The translations under genes were made by a program, and so were the position numbers. A stretch of DNA of 64,000 bases, taken from Penelope pileata. Its lineage: Eukaryota > Chordata > Aves > Galliformes > Cracidae. The stretch is from the NCBI GenBank assembly GCA_013396635.1, contig WBMW01004029.1:558001-622000 (forward strand). Reading direction: 5' to 3'. Every line of letters starts with the position of its first letter. Position 1 is the stretch's first letter. The notes beneath the pieces were generated by a model. The model worked only from the letters and a program-made list of their open reading frames with translations, searched no databases and had not been told where the DNA came from. Shown one piece after another: positions 51,189-64,000 of the stretch.

Positions 51189-54100
51189 AATAAAAATAAG
51201 GTGGAATACCAGAGCCATGGCAGATAGCACTGGGAGACTAAAGAATAAAGCCACTGGAACCAAACTGTAGAGAATGTACAAAGAGGTTATCAAAGGGAAA
51301 TAATTTAGGTCCATGAACTTTGAAGGACTGATGCTACTGGATATGCAAAATGTTTTAATGGACACAAAATGAAAATAACAGCACCTTATTTTTGATGTTA
51401 ACTACAAAATTCTCACTTCTGGCTTCATTTCTTCCTACTGGAAGGAAAACACACCACCAACTCATATTGTTGACCAGAAAAAATCTGATATAAACGTTTT
51501 CTTTATCTCAGAGTCCAACCTTCTCATAGAGTATTGGCAAACACCGTCCTTTATTCTCCAAGTGTCCTTCCATCAAAAACAAATACATTGCTGAGACTAA
51601 TATAACTTATTTTCTTTTTTTACCATCTATTTCACTATTCACATATTCAAAAACAAACAAACAAACAAAAAACCACCCATACATTAAGTCTACTCTACTA
51701 TGACCCACAGCCACATTTTTCCCCCTTCTGTCCAACACAAACCTTGTAACATCCATTATCGCTGTAAACTATTTACAGCAGAGCTGCTGAATGCAAAAAC
51801 CAGGCTGACTGGAAACTTTACTGATACACAAAATACCTTTACAACATATTACACCTTCCTATTTCGATTAAACTTATTACTTCATATTTCAAGCAGAGGT
51901 AAATATTCCCCTAGTGGGAAAATATTGTCTATTTGTATAAGACTTAATGACATAAAGTAAATTGCACTGTTGGTTTGAGTTAGACATGCAATACACTTCA
52001 GTAATGTGCCATTTCCTTCTGTATATGATGCAATTCTAAGGAAAACATGATTAAAAAAAAATTGCTTGAAATTTCCTGTGATTGCTTTAAAGGTTATTAC
52101 TCACGTCAGCGTTGTACTATTTTTCACCTCATCAATTTCCATTATCATTTTGATGCAGCGTAATGCTCTCCTTATCGGTTTGCTCAACAGATTTTAAGTG
52201 AGTATAGCGCTCTGATTAAAAAGCAAAGCAAAGTAAAACAGAGGTGTACCAATTCAATATATTCTGAAAGATAGTTCAGTTAACAAGATCCTTGTGTCAC
52301 ATTTTCATTAGAAGACATTTTCCTCAGGAAAGAAATCACTGCATGTGAAGTCTTCTCCAATCATTACCATAAGTTAATCTCTTCCAATAATTTTCCTTTT
52401 TACTAGAAACTACATCAACAGTGAGATACATCCAATCTCCCCTTTTCACTGCTCATCTTCCAACATTTACAGCAAAGAATGCTTGCCTTTTTAGCAAGAA
52501 AACATTAGATACATGAAAGCCAAGCAAATCTCCAAGCAGGAGAAACACAGAACTGAGGGCTGTTGGTGATTAATGGACGCTTCAGACTTCCAAAACATTT
52601 GTTGAAGAAGCAGAAAGTGGCTATCCCGTGTGTAGTACCAGTTCACCTCAAAGCTGGTCCCCATGCAGCCAAGAAACAGGATGAACCAAGGATAGTCTGA
52701 TTAGGAACTATGTTCCACTCAGTCATAAATAGTCTATGATGCTCTAAAAACAGTCAGTTAAGAACAGATCTTTAAACTTACTTCCATTTCTTCTTAAATA
52801 CTAATTACTATTCAAGACAAGATTTTAGGATAACAATTTGTTAACAAGGGATGTTTAATTTTTCACTTGCTGTATCTTGCCTAGCAGATTTTCCACGAGT
52901 TTAGTCTGACTGGAATTAATTTCTTTTTCTAGCTGTTTATTCATGCATTTTTTACTCCTTTCTGCTTGGTTATCTAGAATAAGGAACTCAAACATTACAG
53001 AATGCTTGAATATACAGAAAAGCTTAAGGTGTATTGTTGCCATATCATTGTACTTTGTTCATTACTTGATGGACTAACAATACAAAGTCAAAAATATAAC
53101 GCAGATACTCTAAGCATATCCAAGCAAAGTTCATTACTGAAAACATAATAAAATATTAAAAAATTCTGACAAAATTGTCAGAAATGCTGTAGGTGGGATT
53201 GGTCCATCTTTGAGTCAGGTTTACAATCTCCTGTCAACACCAGAAGAAACATCTGTCCTGGAGCAGAGCAAGGGATCATCTCAACCTGCCGCTGCTATTA
53301 GCCAGAAACAACGTGTAGGAAAGTTGCAGAAATAAGACAAATACTTGTCATGGCTTCCCCAGTCACGTACTAAATATCAGCCGTTTTCAGCTAAGGCACT
53401 GGGTAAAGCTATCATTCACTTATCTACTACAGGAAGAAAGAAAATAAAAAAGGCTTCACACAAGTGAGAACACAAGGTTCCAAAATAAATAAATAACATT
53501 TCATTATGTCTATATCTTAAAGTTCTGTGCACCTCTATGTGTGTAGAATTTGAATGAACCCAGAGAAAATTAGCTTACAACTCCAATACCAACCTGGTCA
53601 CTTTGGGGCAGAGGGAAGGCAGTTCACACTTCCTCAGAGACGTAGCTGTCCACAGCCCAGCTATTTTCTGATTTCTGCAATAAATTTGGTCAAGCCAACC
53701 CAACAGCACTCACCACATACATCACTTGAAGACCTCCTCTTGGGTCTTCCCAATGCCTGTTCAGGGTAGCTTTCTACCCATTTGATTTTAACAGAAAATC
53801 ATAATTTCCATACAAGTTCTGCCTTGATAAACACCATTTTGTAGACTGCATTAGAACAGTCTGCTTTGTTGGGATATGCAGCACAATTTTGCAGCGTCAA
53901 GAGGGTTAGAAAGTTCTGTTATAGTTTTGGTGAGCATCTTTGAAACCTCCTAATCTGACAACATGGCTCTGGACTTGTTGCTGGTGGTCTGTTCCTGGTC
54001 AGTTTTCTATATTTGGCTGCTCCAGGATGAGTTCTACTTTGTATTGCAAAAGCAATTAATCAGTTCATAGATAAAGTTTGAAGAACTAATGTTTCTTCCC

Positions 54101-57100
54101 AGTGGACAGTAACATGTGAAGGGTTCACTAACAGTGCGAAAGCAGACACCCCTAATTGTATCTTCAAGAAGAATTTAGTCACCTCTGACTGGAAGCCCAA
54201 GTGATGCATTCCTTTATCACATGCAGATCCACTTCTGGGTTTCAGTAGAATCATTTCCTATTAGAAATCTGTTTAACCTAAATTCCTTGTTTCCAGCTTT
54301 ATCCCTTACCTATTAGAAACACACAAAAGTAAACACAGCCTCCTAGTGTAATGCAAAATTCTAAAAGGATTAAATAAAAATCTGAGCAAACATAACATTG
54401 CTATACATTTTCTCAAGAAAGCTGAAGGATTATTAGGTGCTCTGTGGTTTTTTGACTAGGGAAGCAACCTAATTTGGGACATGTCTCAGCTTACATTAGC
54501 AGGATTTTTACACATTCGCCTCATCAACTGGATTATAAGAAAGAGCAAAGTCATTCAGAGAGAATTTTTAAAGTATTGCAATAGCAAAACCAACAAAATC
54601 TAAAAATAATTTCTAAAAGCTAAAAAGATTATTTTCTGTATATGAACAAGTGGAATACACAGTAATCTGTAATTACTAGGTGAGGTTTCTATTATCCATC
54701 TGAGCTCTCCTAAGGGAAAAATATAGCAAATTTATATTTACTTTAAGATAGAGGGTAATATGCTTATCTTTGAAAAAACGAACCTAATATACCAAAACCA
54801 CAAAAAACGCTAGTGAATGTAGCACTTACCCATTGATTTATAAAATACTAACCCTTCAGAGTAAAGATAACTAAAATCAGCTACTCTTGAACTCTGCTTT
54901 CCATATTCAGATACCTCCCATGCTTGGTGCAATACCTGAGATATAACCCAAAAAATGAGCTTTGGGAACCAACAGACAAATCATTTTGTGGGATGAAGGG
55001 GAACTAATTTCTACAGACACCTCTAGAATGGAGCAGTTTGGGGGCCCCAGACCTGGCCCCGATAACACGGCTGCTAAATACATTGAATTTCTGTGCTCAG
55101 TGCTCATGAAGCATCACGCGACTCTACGATTTTACTGCAAGAAACTTTTTTGAAGACTTCCATTCAGTTTATTCACTAGTTGTATGAGATCAGACCTGAC
55201 TGCTCCTGTGTAAAATATATTCTTGAGGTTACTAGAACATTCTGTTTGTTAAGAAGTTCTTTAGCTTAGCTTTTCTACAAGTTTATTTAAGATTTTTAGC
55301 TCTTTTTAATGTGTCTAGAATTTATGACTGCTAGGTAACTCTCCCCTGACAGGAAGGAAAATTTGAGTGACCCATAAAGTCTGGAATTTAAATTTGTTTA
55401 TTTTCATTAGCATTAATTCCTAGTGCGACCATCATTGCTCGCTGCAATTTAACACATACTGCACACTTTAATAGAGCTGAGGCAGTAGGCTCTAGCTCCT
55501 GTGAACAAATGACCATGTTGAATGGTCTGTTCAAGTCACTGACTTTTTCTATTTTTTCTTGGTCACGCAGGGCACCATATGTGAAAGGACTGAAGACTGT
55601 CCTTGGATTCATGAAGCTTGCAAGATACAGCATTAAAATAGGTGACACTCAGAACATGCTACTTTTCTTTCAAACAAGCTACAGAAGCTGAATTGTATAC
55701 ATTTGTTGGTTTAAGAATTTTGTACACTTTTTCAAAACAGAAGCATTATGATGTGCGTGTTTGTTCAACTTAATGAAAGATTCCTTAGAGTCACAGAGAA
55801 AACCTGCTACGTTCTTGGGGTTCCAAGTTGAATTGGGGTCGGAATGGTCTGTTGATTCAATCTGTTCAGCATGTACAAAATGTTAACATCTGTAATTTTC
55901 TAAGCAGTCATTACTAAGCAAGCCCCAAGAAGTCCAAACCACTCAGAGGCACATGCACAAACCCACCTGACAAAGTGCTGATTTCAGGCAGAATGCTTCT
56001 TAACCCTGATGCCCTCATATTTATTTCATCCCTAAGCAAAATTAGGAAGCTAAATAAAAACTGATACTATTACATTGTTTTCCATATATTTCATTTGAAA
56101 AGGCTACATGCAGCTGTTACCTTTGCAACTTGAAATTTTTTATTCAGATTTGAAGATCTGAGTATCAACACAAACTTGATTAGTATTTAATAATGAAAGA
56201 AATTTTAGAATATGCCCAGAAAGAAAAATTAAGGTAAATTAGTCTTCAAATTAAATACAATGTTTTTAAAGAAAAATATAAATGCATATATCAAAAAAAC
56301 TACAGTCAGCCTCAACCAACTTTTTTTTCCCTTCCCTTCTAAACTGTTGCAGGCAGTCTACATCAAAAAGAACTGCATTTTAGGATGTTTGCCACAAGTA
56401 CAAAGAGCATTTCATATCAAATTATATCACTGCAGGGAAAACATGTTCCTTCTATATATAAGATCCAGCACTGCCTGGATTGAGGGAAAATCAAGAAGTA
56501 TTTGTCTGACTTCCTACACTGGACTGCGTTTGCTGCCAGCATCCTTGAAAACAAGACCAGCATTGCTCACTTTGCTGCAAACCATTCTTCTGTTCTCAGG
56601 AAATCTGAGCTTTGTTTCTACTACATTAAACATTCTCCCTACTGCATTTTCAAGCTTTTATCCTCCAACAACAGAACCAAACATCATAGTCTTTGCCTGT
56701 ATTACACCTTGTCAGGGTCCAAAGAACGTGTATTCTTTCATTTCTGTTAAAAAAAAGAGTCATTACGTAAAGCATCAACAGGAAGCTATTAGAGAAATTG
56801 CAAAGCATTATTGATCTCATTGCCTGGAAATCAATCATACTCACAGACATCCTGCTATAAGCCTGCTTAGACAATAAGATCTTAAATGACCACTGCTGGG
56901 AGTGCCACACACATACACTGACACATCCATACATTTGGGAACTACAGTGGATTATACACTGCATAGTTTATGTTTGCTTCTGCAGACTTTCCCGTACCTA
57001 CCTTAGACATCAAAGTTTTTGGGCTACTATGCATGAATTTACAGTGATCCATAAGGATTATGATCTGTCACCGTAAACTTTTGTGCAAAGTTCTAAATAC

Positions 57101-57386
57101 CTCCTTAGCCTATACTGCATGCTAATGCAACAACTTGATGCAGTGTTTGAGCATCAGAACATCCATCAGTCGTGACATTTCAGAGTAAATTCCTACAGCT
57201 GCTCAGCACTGAAGGACACTGAATCCGCTCTACCTTTGAGAAGCAGGAAAGGTAAGGACGGCCACGCCATCCTTACGTTCTAGCCCATTAAGCCTAAAAT
57301 GGGGGTTAGAGTGGAAGGCTGCGTCTAAATCAACAGTTGCAATGCATTCTGCTGCTAAGGTGTCTAGAAATTAGATTTTTTCTTCC
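51189..57386. other. Intergenic or intronic DNA, no gene seen
   Basis: AT-rich and C/A-biased on the plus strand. The longest open frame in the window (56260-56814 plus, 184 codons) lies here but has no recognisable domain. GC-richer sequence occurs at about 55030-55070. No transposon was recognised. Confidence 0.5.
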
Positions 57387-57414
57387 TTTTTTTTTTTTTG
57401 GAAAAAAAAAAAAA
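57387..57414. repeat. Perfect T13-GG-A13 inverted repeat
   Basis: Thirteen T (57387-57399), GG, then thirteen A (57402-57414) form fully complementary arms with a 2-base centre. Confidence 0.95.
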
Positions 57415-59390
57415 CAGCCTTTTGGCCCTATTTTAATTAGTGTTTGCAGCTGATGCATCTATTTTTGTTCTGAAAAATTTTGACACGTTTGGATTAGGGT
57501 GTAATTTGAAGGGAAAACAGGCTAATCTTTTGACACCTATGGAAAGCACTCTTTCAACAGAGTTGGAAGGAAGACTTTGAATGGTGTCAGCAAGGCCAAA
57601 GTCCTTCATTAGCTGGAAATAACAACACATTTCAGGTATACTACTACTCTGTGATGTTCTGCCATCCATTCATAAAGAATTATTTTCCAATTCCCTTCGA
57701 AAAAAGATCAAGACATACTGCAGCTGGTCTGAGGATATACAGAACTCTTAATTGCTATTATTAGTGCTTAATCCTCATGTATAAATAAAAAAGCAACCAG
57801 ATGGAGAGGTACTCAAGCGAAAAATTCAATTCTTTTTCAACGTGACTTTTAAAATAATATAACGGAAGATTACATTCATTATATTGACATGTGTTTTCCC
57901 TTGTTAACAAGGATTAAAAATAAAGCTAAATCAGAACACAGATGCTGTTAGACAATACAGAGAGACTGTTAGACAATATTCATTTTAGGATGATTTTTAC
58001 CAAGAAATGATTTTTACCACAAAAGGTTTTACTGCAGCAGTGAAACCTATGAAAAGGAAGATCTTAAAACTTCTCAAAATATACAAAATTCAAACATCTG
58101 TGGCCATGTGCCTGTAATTTCGTACATTTGCACAGATTACTTGAGTGAAATGCAATCAACTTACTTTAAGACTTCACTGCAGTTCACAGATGTAAAGCAA
58201 TCATAATTAACATCCGAGTTGTCATTCCTTACACACTAAGTTTGTACTGAAATCTCAATTTTCAGAACACAAGGTCAGGCCTTTGAATGCTGAAGTCTCT
58301 CATCACCAAATATGTAGCATGATTAAACTAAAATGCTTAAGCATCTGGATAGACTAAAATGTAGTTGTTCAATGGGTCTCAAAAAAAAAAAAAATAGAAC
58401 TGATTGCAGGTTTGTTAACCTGAGGCAATAATTTGACTGCTTATCCCTGTTTCATCAGCGTGTCTTTATATGTTGAAGAAAGCAGACGCTAAATTACTGC
58501 TTCAATCAGCATCATAAAACATTCTGTTTCTCCCTGCTTCCTAACAGCTGGTTTAAGGGGAATAAAAGGTTTATTTGATGGCTAAGTTGGAAGATCTCCA
58601 AGGACATTCGGAGCTGCCACATCTGTACAGTCGGACTTTCAAAGCAGGCTGGGAGTCTTTATAAATTTCTAGCTTATAGTTTCTCAAAGCATGAAGTTCT
58701 CTATATAAAAAAAATCAAAAATCAACATCAAGATAAATTTGTTATCTCCGGTACAGGAATCTACTTACTCATCCTTTAACATAATAATGCCAATTACATC
58801 TTGTTTTGCCATCAAGAAGACAAAAAATTTTACTTCCTTCAGATAAATGAACTTTAAGCCTAATTCCTTAAAGCAGAAGCAACATTTCACTGTCTATGAA
58901 TCATGCTGCTAAACTGTGAGATTTCACTTTTTTCTTCCCCAAATCCCACAGTATCTATTATGGCAGAAGAGACCATGCAAACAGAGCAAACTGAGACTGT
59001 ATGTAAGGCACTCTCTCATGACATGGATATGAAAAAGCCTCCTTGAATGTCCCTAATTGCAACAAAAGGACACAAGGGACCTTCCTGAGAGCACAAGAGC
59101 TCTCCATCCCCTAGCACAAGAAATCAGGCAGACGAGGCAGGGAACAGGCATGGCTGAGCAAATACCTGCTGGTCAAAGGCAAAAAATACCATGTGTTGTT
59201 CGTGTATCCCTTACTTATTCATCAGAACATTTTACACAGACACAATAATTTATTTCAGGAGTAAGTAATTCCTCCTTTAGAGCAGTGAACACAGGGAAAT
59301 GAAGAAAGCAACTAGCCCTTTCTCCTATAGAGATGCTGCTAGGACTGCCTAAAACAAGAGTCTTATTTATCATGTATGCAGTTCCAAAGC
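57415..59390. other. Intergenic or intronic DNA, no gene seen
   Basis: A minus-strand open frame at about 57433-57620 follows a plausible acceptor ('tgttgttatttccag') and ends in a stop ('KLHPNPNVSKFFRTKIDAS'). It could be a terminal exon or chance. Short direct repeats ('ctgttagacaata', 'atgatttttacca') occur near 57945-58020. A 14-A run lies at 58381-58394. Confidence 0.4.
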
Positions 59391-59440
59391 AAAAAAAAAA
59401 AAAAAAAAAAAACAAAAAGACAAAGAAGAANAAAAAAAAA
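59391..59440. repeat. Poly-A tract containing one ambiguous base
   Basis: Twenty-two A (59391-59412) are followed by A-rich sequence to 59440, with a single N at 59431. Confidence 0.97.
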
Positions 59441-59876
59441 GAGCCAAAGCACAAGATGAAATGTAGCCCTTCTGGGAACTTGAGGAACCAAACCTCTGGA
59501 GCAAACGTTTCTTCTCTAGGAACCTCCTCATCAAGAGGACGTGCACCACGCTTAGCTAACAGCTGTTCTGCTTACTGGCTGGGTGCATCACTAAAACCAG
59601 GTCTATCACTATAGCGCATTGTGGGTGTTTGGGATTTTGCTAAAAATACCAAATGCTTTGAAGGAGGAAGTTCAACAACCTGGTGACCACAATTTGAGGC
59701 AATGTCAGCATTTTTGGTTAATAAAACTACAGGGAAGCAAATACTTCTGTACAGAGCTGCTGATGCCATTGTCATCAACGCAGAATGTGTTGAGCTGACC
59801 TTGCACTGTCAGGCTAAATACATAAGAAGAAGAATTTGTAAAAAGCAAAATCACTTCTATTCCCCTTTGTAGAAGA
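59441..59876. other. No gene or repeat seen
   Basis: Ordinary sequence, slightly GC-richer at 59460-59590. Nothing recognised. Confidence 0.5.
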
Positions 59877-59901
59877 GGGGGGGAGGGAGGGAAAGAAGGG
59901 G
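59877..59901 (+). other. Potential G-quadruplex motif
   Basis: Four G runs of 7, 3, 3 and 4 are separated by loops of 1 (a), 1 (a) and 6 (aaagaa) bases, satisfying the G3+N1-7 rule. Folding is inference. Confidence 0.6.
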
Positions 59902-60780
59902 AATTACATCTAGAAGATAAAATATAATTCCTATTACTCTTCATTTTTATCTCCTCCTTCCTGTATGTGCACTGAAAAATTTGCATTTTGACTTCAGAAT
60001 ACTCCGCTCTATAACAGTACATACCCACATATACCTAACAGTGTATACCCTTAGCTGTACATGCCTAACATATATAGTACATAACTGCATTTGTACCCTG
60101 AAAAACAAGCGAGAAGCTGTGTATTCTTTCTGCAGTGATTTATATGTACTGAGAAGGCTGATAAGATGGCAACAGAGAGGTTACTCTGGGAATTGTTTGA
60201 TTTTATTGCCGAGGACTAGGAATACATGTTGTTCTCAATTTACATGAACTGACAGTTTCTGTTCACCAAAAACACATCAGAAAAAGTTCTTGGTTTGATG
60301 GATAGCCAGGTGAGTTTTGTAAACATTTTTAGACTAGAATAAGCAAACCTATTTTTTGTTTGCTTGGGTATTTTAATACTAGAGTGCACTCTGGAAACAA
60401 ATTGCCCCAGAGCTAACAACATTCAGTTATTACTTTACTAGCCAAGAAATTATTGAAATTTCAAGAGCTGGAGACCTATGGCTTTTGTTCTTCCTGACAC
60501 AAAAATCTGGCAAGTACACGATAATTTGGAAACAGTTTTATTACATTTTTATTAATCCTGACATATTTTTTGCAATTTTCATCTGAAAGTAGGAACATTC
60601 TATGGAAAGAGGAAGATCAACTATTTGTGCGGGGAAAGAAAGGAGAAGGGAAAAAAAAAGCTATTTCACAAAGGTTTTTAAGTTGTTTTCTGCAGCACAT
60701 AAAAACAAACAAACAAACCCACCACCTACGGGACCCAGGACTAATCTCAAGGGAAGAGCTTTTTAGCAAACACGGAATTA
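59902..60780. other. No gene seen
   Basis: AT-rich with short A runs. Nothing supportable. Confidence 0.5.
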
Positions 60781-60909
60781 GAATCATAGAAACACTAGGT
60801 TGGAAAGGACCTACAAGATCATCTAGTCCAACCGTCCTCCTATCACCATCACTACCCACTAAGCTACTAAATGATGTCCCTTAGCACCTCATCCAGACGC
60901 TTCTTGAAC
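60781..60909 (-). mobile_element. CR1 LINE 3'-end fragment
   Basis: Antisense CR1: 'gaatcatagaaacactaggt', 'tggaaaggacctacaagatc', 'atctagtccaaccgtcctcc' and 'tgatgtcccttagcacctca', ending near 'agacgcttcttgaac'. The tail is at the left. About 130 bp is well preserved. Confidence 0.92.
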
Positions 60910-62964
60910 AGAATTTTAAGTATATTTTTAAGTATAAAGAATTAACACGCAGATTGGGAAGCACTCAAGATGCAAAGTCCAGTAAAGCTCCTGCTTTTCC
61001 TCAGGAGCCCTGGCTCAGCAAGTGCCTACAGCAGCAGCCCCATGCACTAAGCAGCTAATGACCAGCCCTGTTCGTTATGTCCACCTCCATATCCAACTGT
61101 GACATGGTGGTAGAGAGCTAACTGATACGTGGCCTAATTGCTAGACTGTAAGTAACAAATCTGATAAAGCACCAAAGCCAACCTTTTTGCTTTGTAACAA
61201 CCCCCATCTACCAACAGAGACCCTATTGCCCTGTTCAGTCAATTGTTCCTTGTAATTAACTGTGGTTTGTAATATCAAAAGGAAATTAAATCCACCTTTG
61301 GAGAGGGAGAAGAGACTGAAATGATGTTGGCAAATAAAACCGAAATAAACTAACAAAATAAAATAAAAAGGCAGTGTATTCAATTACCTAAAATTAGTAA
61401 ATATGCTCCCACACATATGGGGGGGAAAAAGGAACATATGATTGAACTAATAGAATTATGCAAAAGAAGCTTCTAATAATAGGCCTGTAATTAATCTCTT
61501 TCAGTCTTGGGGCTTGCCTATAATCATTCTTCATGTGCATAATTCAATTCGGGCAGAAACTAATTCTATTCAAAGGACACATCTTACAACAGCCCTCCAG
61601 TTGGTGAGGACTACTGCTCCTAATCACGTTATGGTTCAGCAGATGGCACAGGGTCCACACATCTTCCGTTCTTAGTCCTGTCCCATGCTGTGTTTTACTG
61701 ACAAGAGGGAGAAGGTTTACTGGGACAATTAAAACACAATTCACTGGCTATGCTAAATGGCAACAGATTAAATACAGCCAAAGAGAATTTCTTAGAAACC
61801 CTTCTGACTTCCAAAAGTTATCATTATGGTATTTACTTTGCTGTCTTAGCCTAGTACTGCTTCCCTTTATCCCCTAGACCTTTTGTGTTCCAGAGGTTAT
61901 AAGGTGATTTTGAGGGGAGGGAAGGAAACATAACAAACCCACAAAAACTCATTATCCAGCATTGTAGTTTGTGTGCAAACATGTCTGTGTGTTTATCTAA
62001 AGCAACACGTTTTCGTATAAAAGTGTTCCTCATTTAAGAAATCATTTATAACAACTATTTATTAAGAATGTATTAAGATATCTCAACATTTTCATTTGCT
62101 TGACAAGTTTCATGGAAGAATGAGGGCTAAAACAAAGGAAAAACACTGGGGAAAGAAGGAAAGAATTTCTGCAGACATTCTACTTGCATCACTAAGACTT
62201 TAAAAAAAAATGTGAACTATATTGAGAATGCTTTTCACTTAACAAGAAGTTGTTTTTAACCCCCGTAACCAAGCCAGAACACAACAGAGGACTAAGAAAA
62301 CATTCCCACCCTCTTTACTCAATTTATTTTGCTCAGTTACTTAATTAGGGAGCTCCACTGATGGAAGTCCAGGAATTCTCCAGCATATATCCATTTTCCT
62401 GCTTCCCAAAATGCGATGCATTGCAGCTGATAACTGAGGCCAATATTGCTTGACAGTTCTCATATAGGAAGCTACGATCTTTTGGTTATGAACCATGCAT
62501 GAAACAAGCTAAAGCCTCTAGCATCGTCACTTCAGCCCCTCAAAATCTCACCTTTGCCCCTCATTATTGGGCCACAAAGAGGAGGACTTCCTCTGAATGG
62601 TTACTTATGAAAATTTGTGTTTGTTCTGAATGAATAGGATGCATTTTTGGCTGCATATTATTTTAGTACCTCCTGTAATACGAGAGTTGCAGTTTCCATG
62701 TTGACTTACTATTAACGTACATAAAAGTAGATTAGTACGGCATTGCAAAAATCCCAAATACAAGTTAATTAAAAAAACCAGCATTTCTCTATCATGGGAT
62801 ATTCAGCTCTAAGAGTAGAAGTAAGAGGAAAAAAGGATTCAAGTTGGAATTCAGAGGAACAAAGGAGATTGTGGAGATCTCAACATAAGTGGAGCAAAAT
62901 ATGTGGTGTTGCTCTAAGTGTCATTTGGATCTTGATATGAAGGGATGTGTTCCTTTGATTAGAG
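60910..62964. other. Intergenic or intronic DNA, no gene seen
   Basis: AT-rich, with no recognised gene or repeat up to the hAT terminus at 62965. Confidence 0.55.
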
Positions 62965-63815
62965 CAGGGATGTCCAACCTTTTGGCTTGCCTGGGCTGCA
63001 CTGAGTGCAGAGGAATCGTCTGGGGCCACATATAAAATATATAATATAGTTAATGTGTATAACTAACAAAACATTTTTTAATTTTTTCAAAACATAAAAA
63101 AGAGCAACTGAAACATAAAACTAGTGGGATGTTTAACCTTGTTTTTGTGAAGCTAATGCATCTGTCTGGGTCGATAGAAGTGGATACAATTCTCAGTGAG
63201 TTCTCAAGGTGTTCGTCACAGATTTTTGATGAAATTTTACTCTTCCTACACTTCATCCTTGAAAACAGCAGATCACAAATGTACGTACTGCCAAAAAGCA
63301 ATGATGTGAATAAGGCATGATCGTGAAGTATATTTTTCTCTTTTAAGAGAGATCTTATAATAGTAAAGGTACGTGACCACATTTTTCTTTGAGTTAAATA
63401 TCTGATTGCAACTCTATACATTCCATCTGAAAATTTACAGGTAACGTATGTATGTTGACTGAAAATAGAGTTGCAAATATAACAAAAAAAATATTTATTT
63501 ATTGGCAATCTTGAAACCTATTCTGAAATTCTTTTATTAAAGTGGAAAGCAAGGCTGCATATTTTTCTCTATTTACAGGACAGTGTTTAGCCAATGTATC
63601 AAAATGAATAAAATTATTTGCCATAACTTGAGTTAGCACTGCTGCATCCTCCCCATGTCCTGGATTTAGCCCAGTGCCATTCTCACACAATGAAGTTTGG
63701 TTGTTGCTGAGTGATGGGTGCGTGCCAGGGCTGGGCCGGGGGCAGAGCTGCCACCATGAAGGCAGGGAGTGGGTCGCAGTACGGGCTGTGCCGGGTCACA
63801 GGTTGGATGTGTCTG
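62965..63815 (-). mobile_element. Internally deleted hAT (Charlie-group) transposon
   Basis: Both ends are visible: 'cagggatgtccaacctttt' at 62965 and its degenerate inverse 'cacaggttggatgtgtctg' ending at 63815, 851 bp in all. The flanking 8-mers 'gattagag' and 'ctttacag' agree at 5 of 8 positions, consistent with an old hAT 8-bp target duplication. On the minus strand the interior encodes the C-terminal part of a hAT transposase. First comes 'NFIHFDTLAKHCPVNREKYA' (about 63610-63550), then 'STYICDLLFSRMKCRKSKIS' and 'KICDEHLENSLRI' (about 63290-63190), the dimerisation region near the C-terminus of this superfamily. The N-terminal zinc finger and most of the catalytic core are missing, and a stop separates the two open parts at about 63500. 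It cannot make active transposase. Similar sequences are found in hAT-derived host genes such as ZBED5 and GTF2IRD2, but the decay here argues against domestication. Confidence 0.88.
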
Positions 63816-64000
63816 CTTTACAGTTTAAAAGCTGGCTGAATGGTAAAAGCTGCAGCAGTAATGTAGGATGTAGCCATAGATCAACACAATGCAGCCTGTC
63901 CCAAGTAATGACGGGAAAGAAAGCTAACCACTAGCCAAACCTTAGGGAGTTAGAAGTGATGCGAGATGCTTCTACAGCTACCAGAGTTTCATAATAAAAT
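63816..64000. other. Flank of the hAT element, nothing seen
   Basis: 185 bases to the window end, with no gene or repeat signature. Confidence 0.5.

Noticed and set aside
1..64000. CRISPR arrays, bacterial operons, tRNA or rRNA genes
   Set aside because: No spaced identical repeats, no prokaryotic gene density and no tRNA or rRNA fold or sequence was seen. The DNA is vertebrate.
1..64000. Endogenous retrovirus with LTRs
   Set aside because: No paired long terminal repeats, primer-binding site or gag/pol-like frame was recognised, although one could have helped create the WDR45B retrocopy.

Overview
This window is vertebrate nuclear DNA, almost certainly from a bird and most likely a galliform such as chicken. 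Four things support that: fragments of CR1 LINE 3' ends with the avian wording (the 'ggttggaaaggacc' motif and the 'attctatgat' tail), mariner-type repeats with the terminal motif 'gaaagtaatgcctcctattt' known from the chicken Galluhop family, a decayed hAT/Charlie element, and a retrocopy of the WIPI-family gene WDR45B. The DNA is AT-rich and repeat-poor with no CpG island, as expected of a gene-poor stretch of an avian macrochromosome. No complete protein-coding gene can be supported.

Left half (1-33 kb): mostly unannotatable intergenic or intronic DNA. The one firm gene-derived feature is an intronless, minus-strand WDR45B retrocopy at 14164-14940. It covers about residues 19-277 of the parent, lacks both ends, has one in-frame stop and shows no frameshift. 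An unidentified protein-like segment abuts its 5' edge. CR1 pieces lie at 12.4, 15.7 and 22.8 kb, with a short mariner-derived element next to the last. Between 20 and 30.5 kb, several plus-strand segments are bounded by good splice acceptors and donors. They may be exons of one spliced transcript, but no reading frame stays open when they are joined, so a long non-coding RNA fits better than a protein-coding gene.

Right half (33-64 kb): sampled base composition changes from G/T-biased to C/A-biased on the plus strand. Minus-strand segments with good splice signals occur at 42.9 and 48.8 kb. The second has an open frame with a signal-peptide-like stretch followed by three N-glycosylation sequons. 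A 468-bp mariner-like non-autonomous element with both terminal repeats lies at 42.3-42.8 kb, CR1 fragments at 46.9 and 60.8 kb, and an 851-bp internally deleted hAT element with both ends at 62.97-63.8 kb. An assembly gap of 30 N follows an 11-G run at 38.08 kb, and a single N lies in a poly-A tract at 59431.

What is firm: the WDR45B retrocopy, the CR1, mariner and hAT repeats, the simple and tandem repeats, and the gap. What is inference: all exon calls, the regulatory-site calls, and the transcription-direction reading of the skew.
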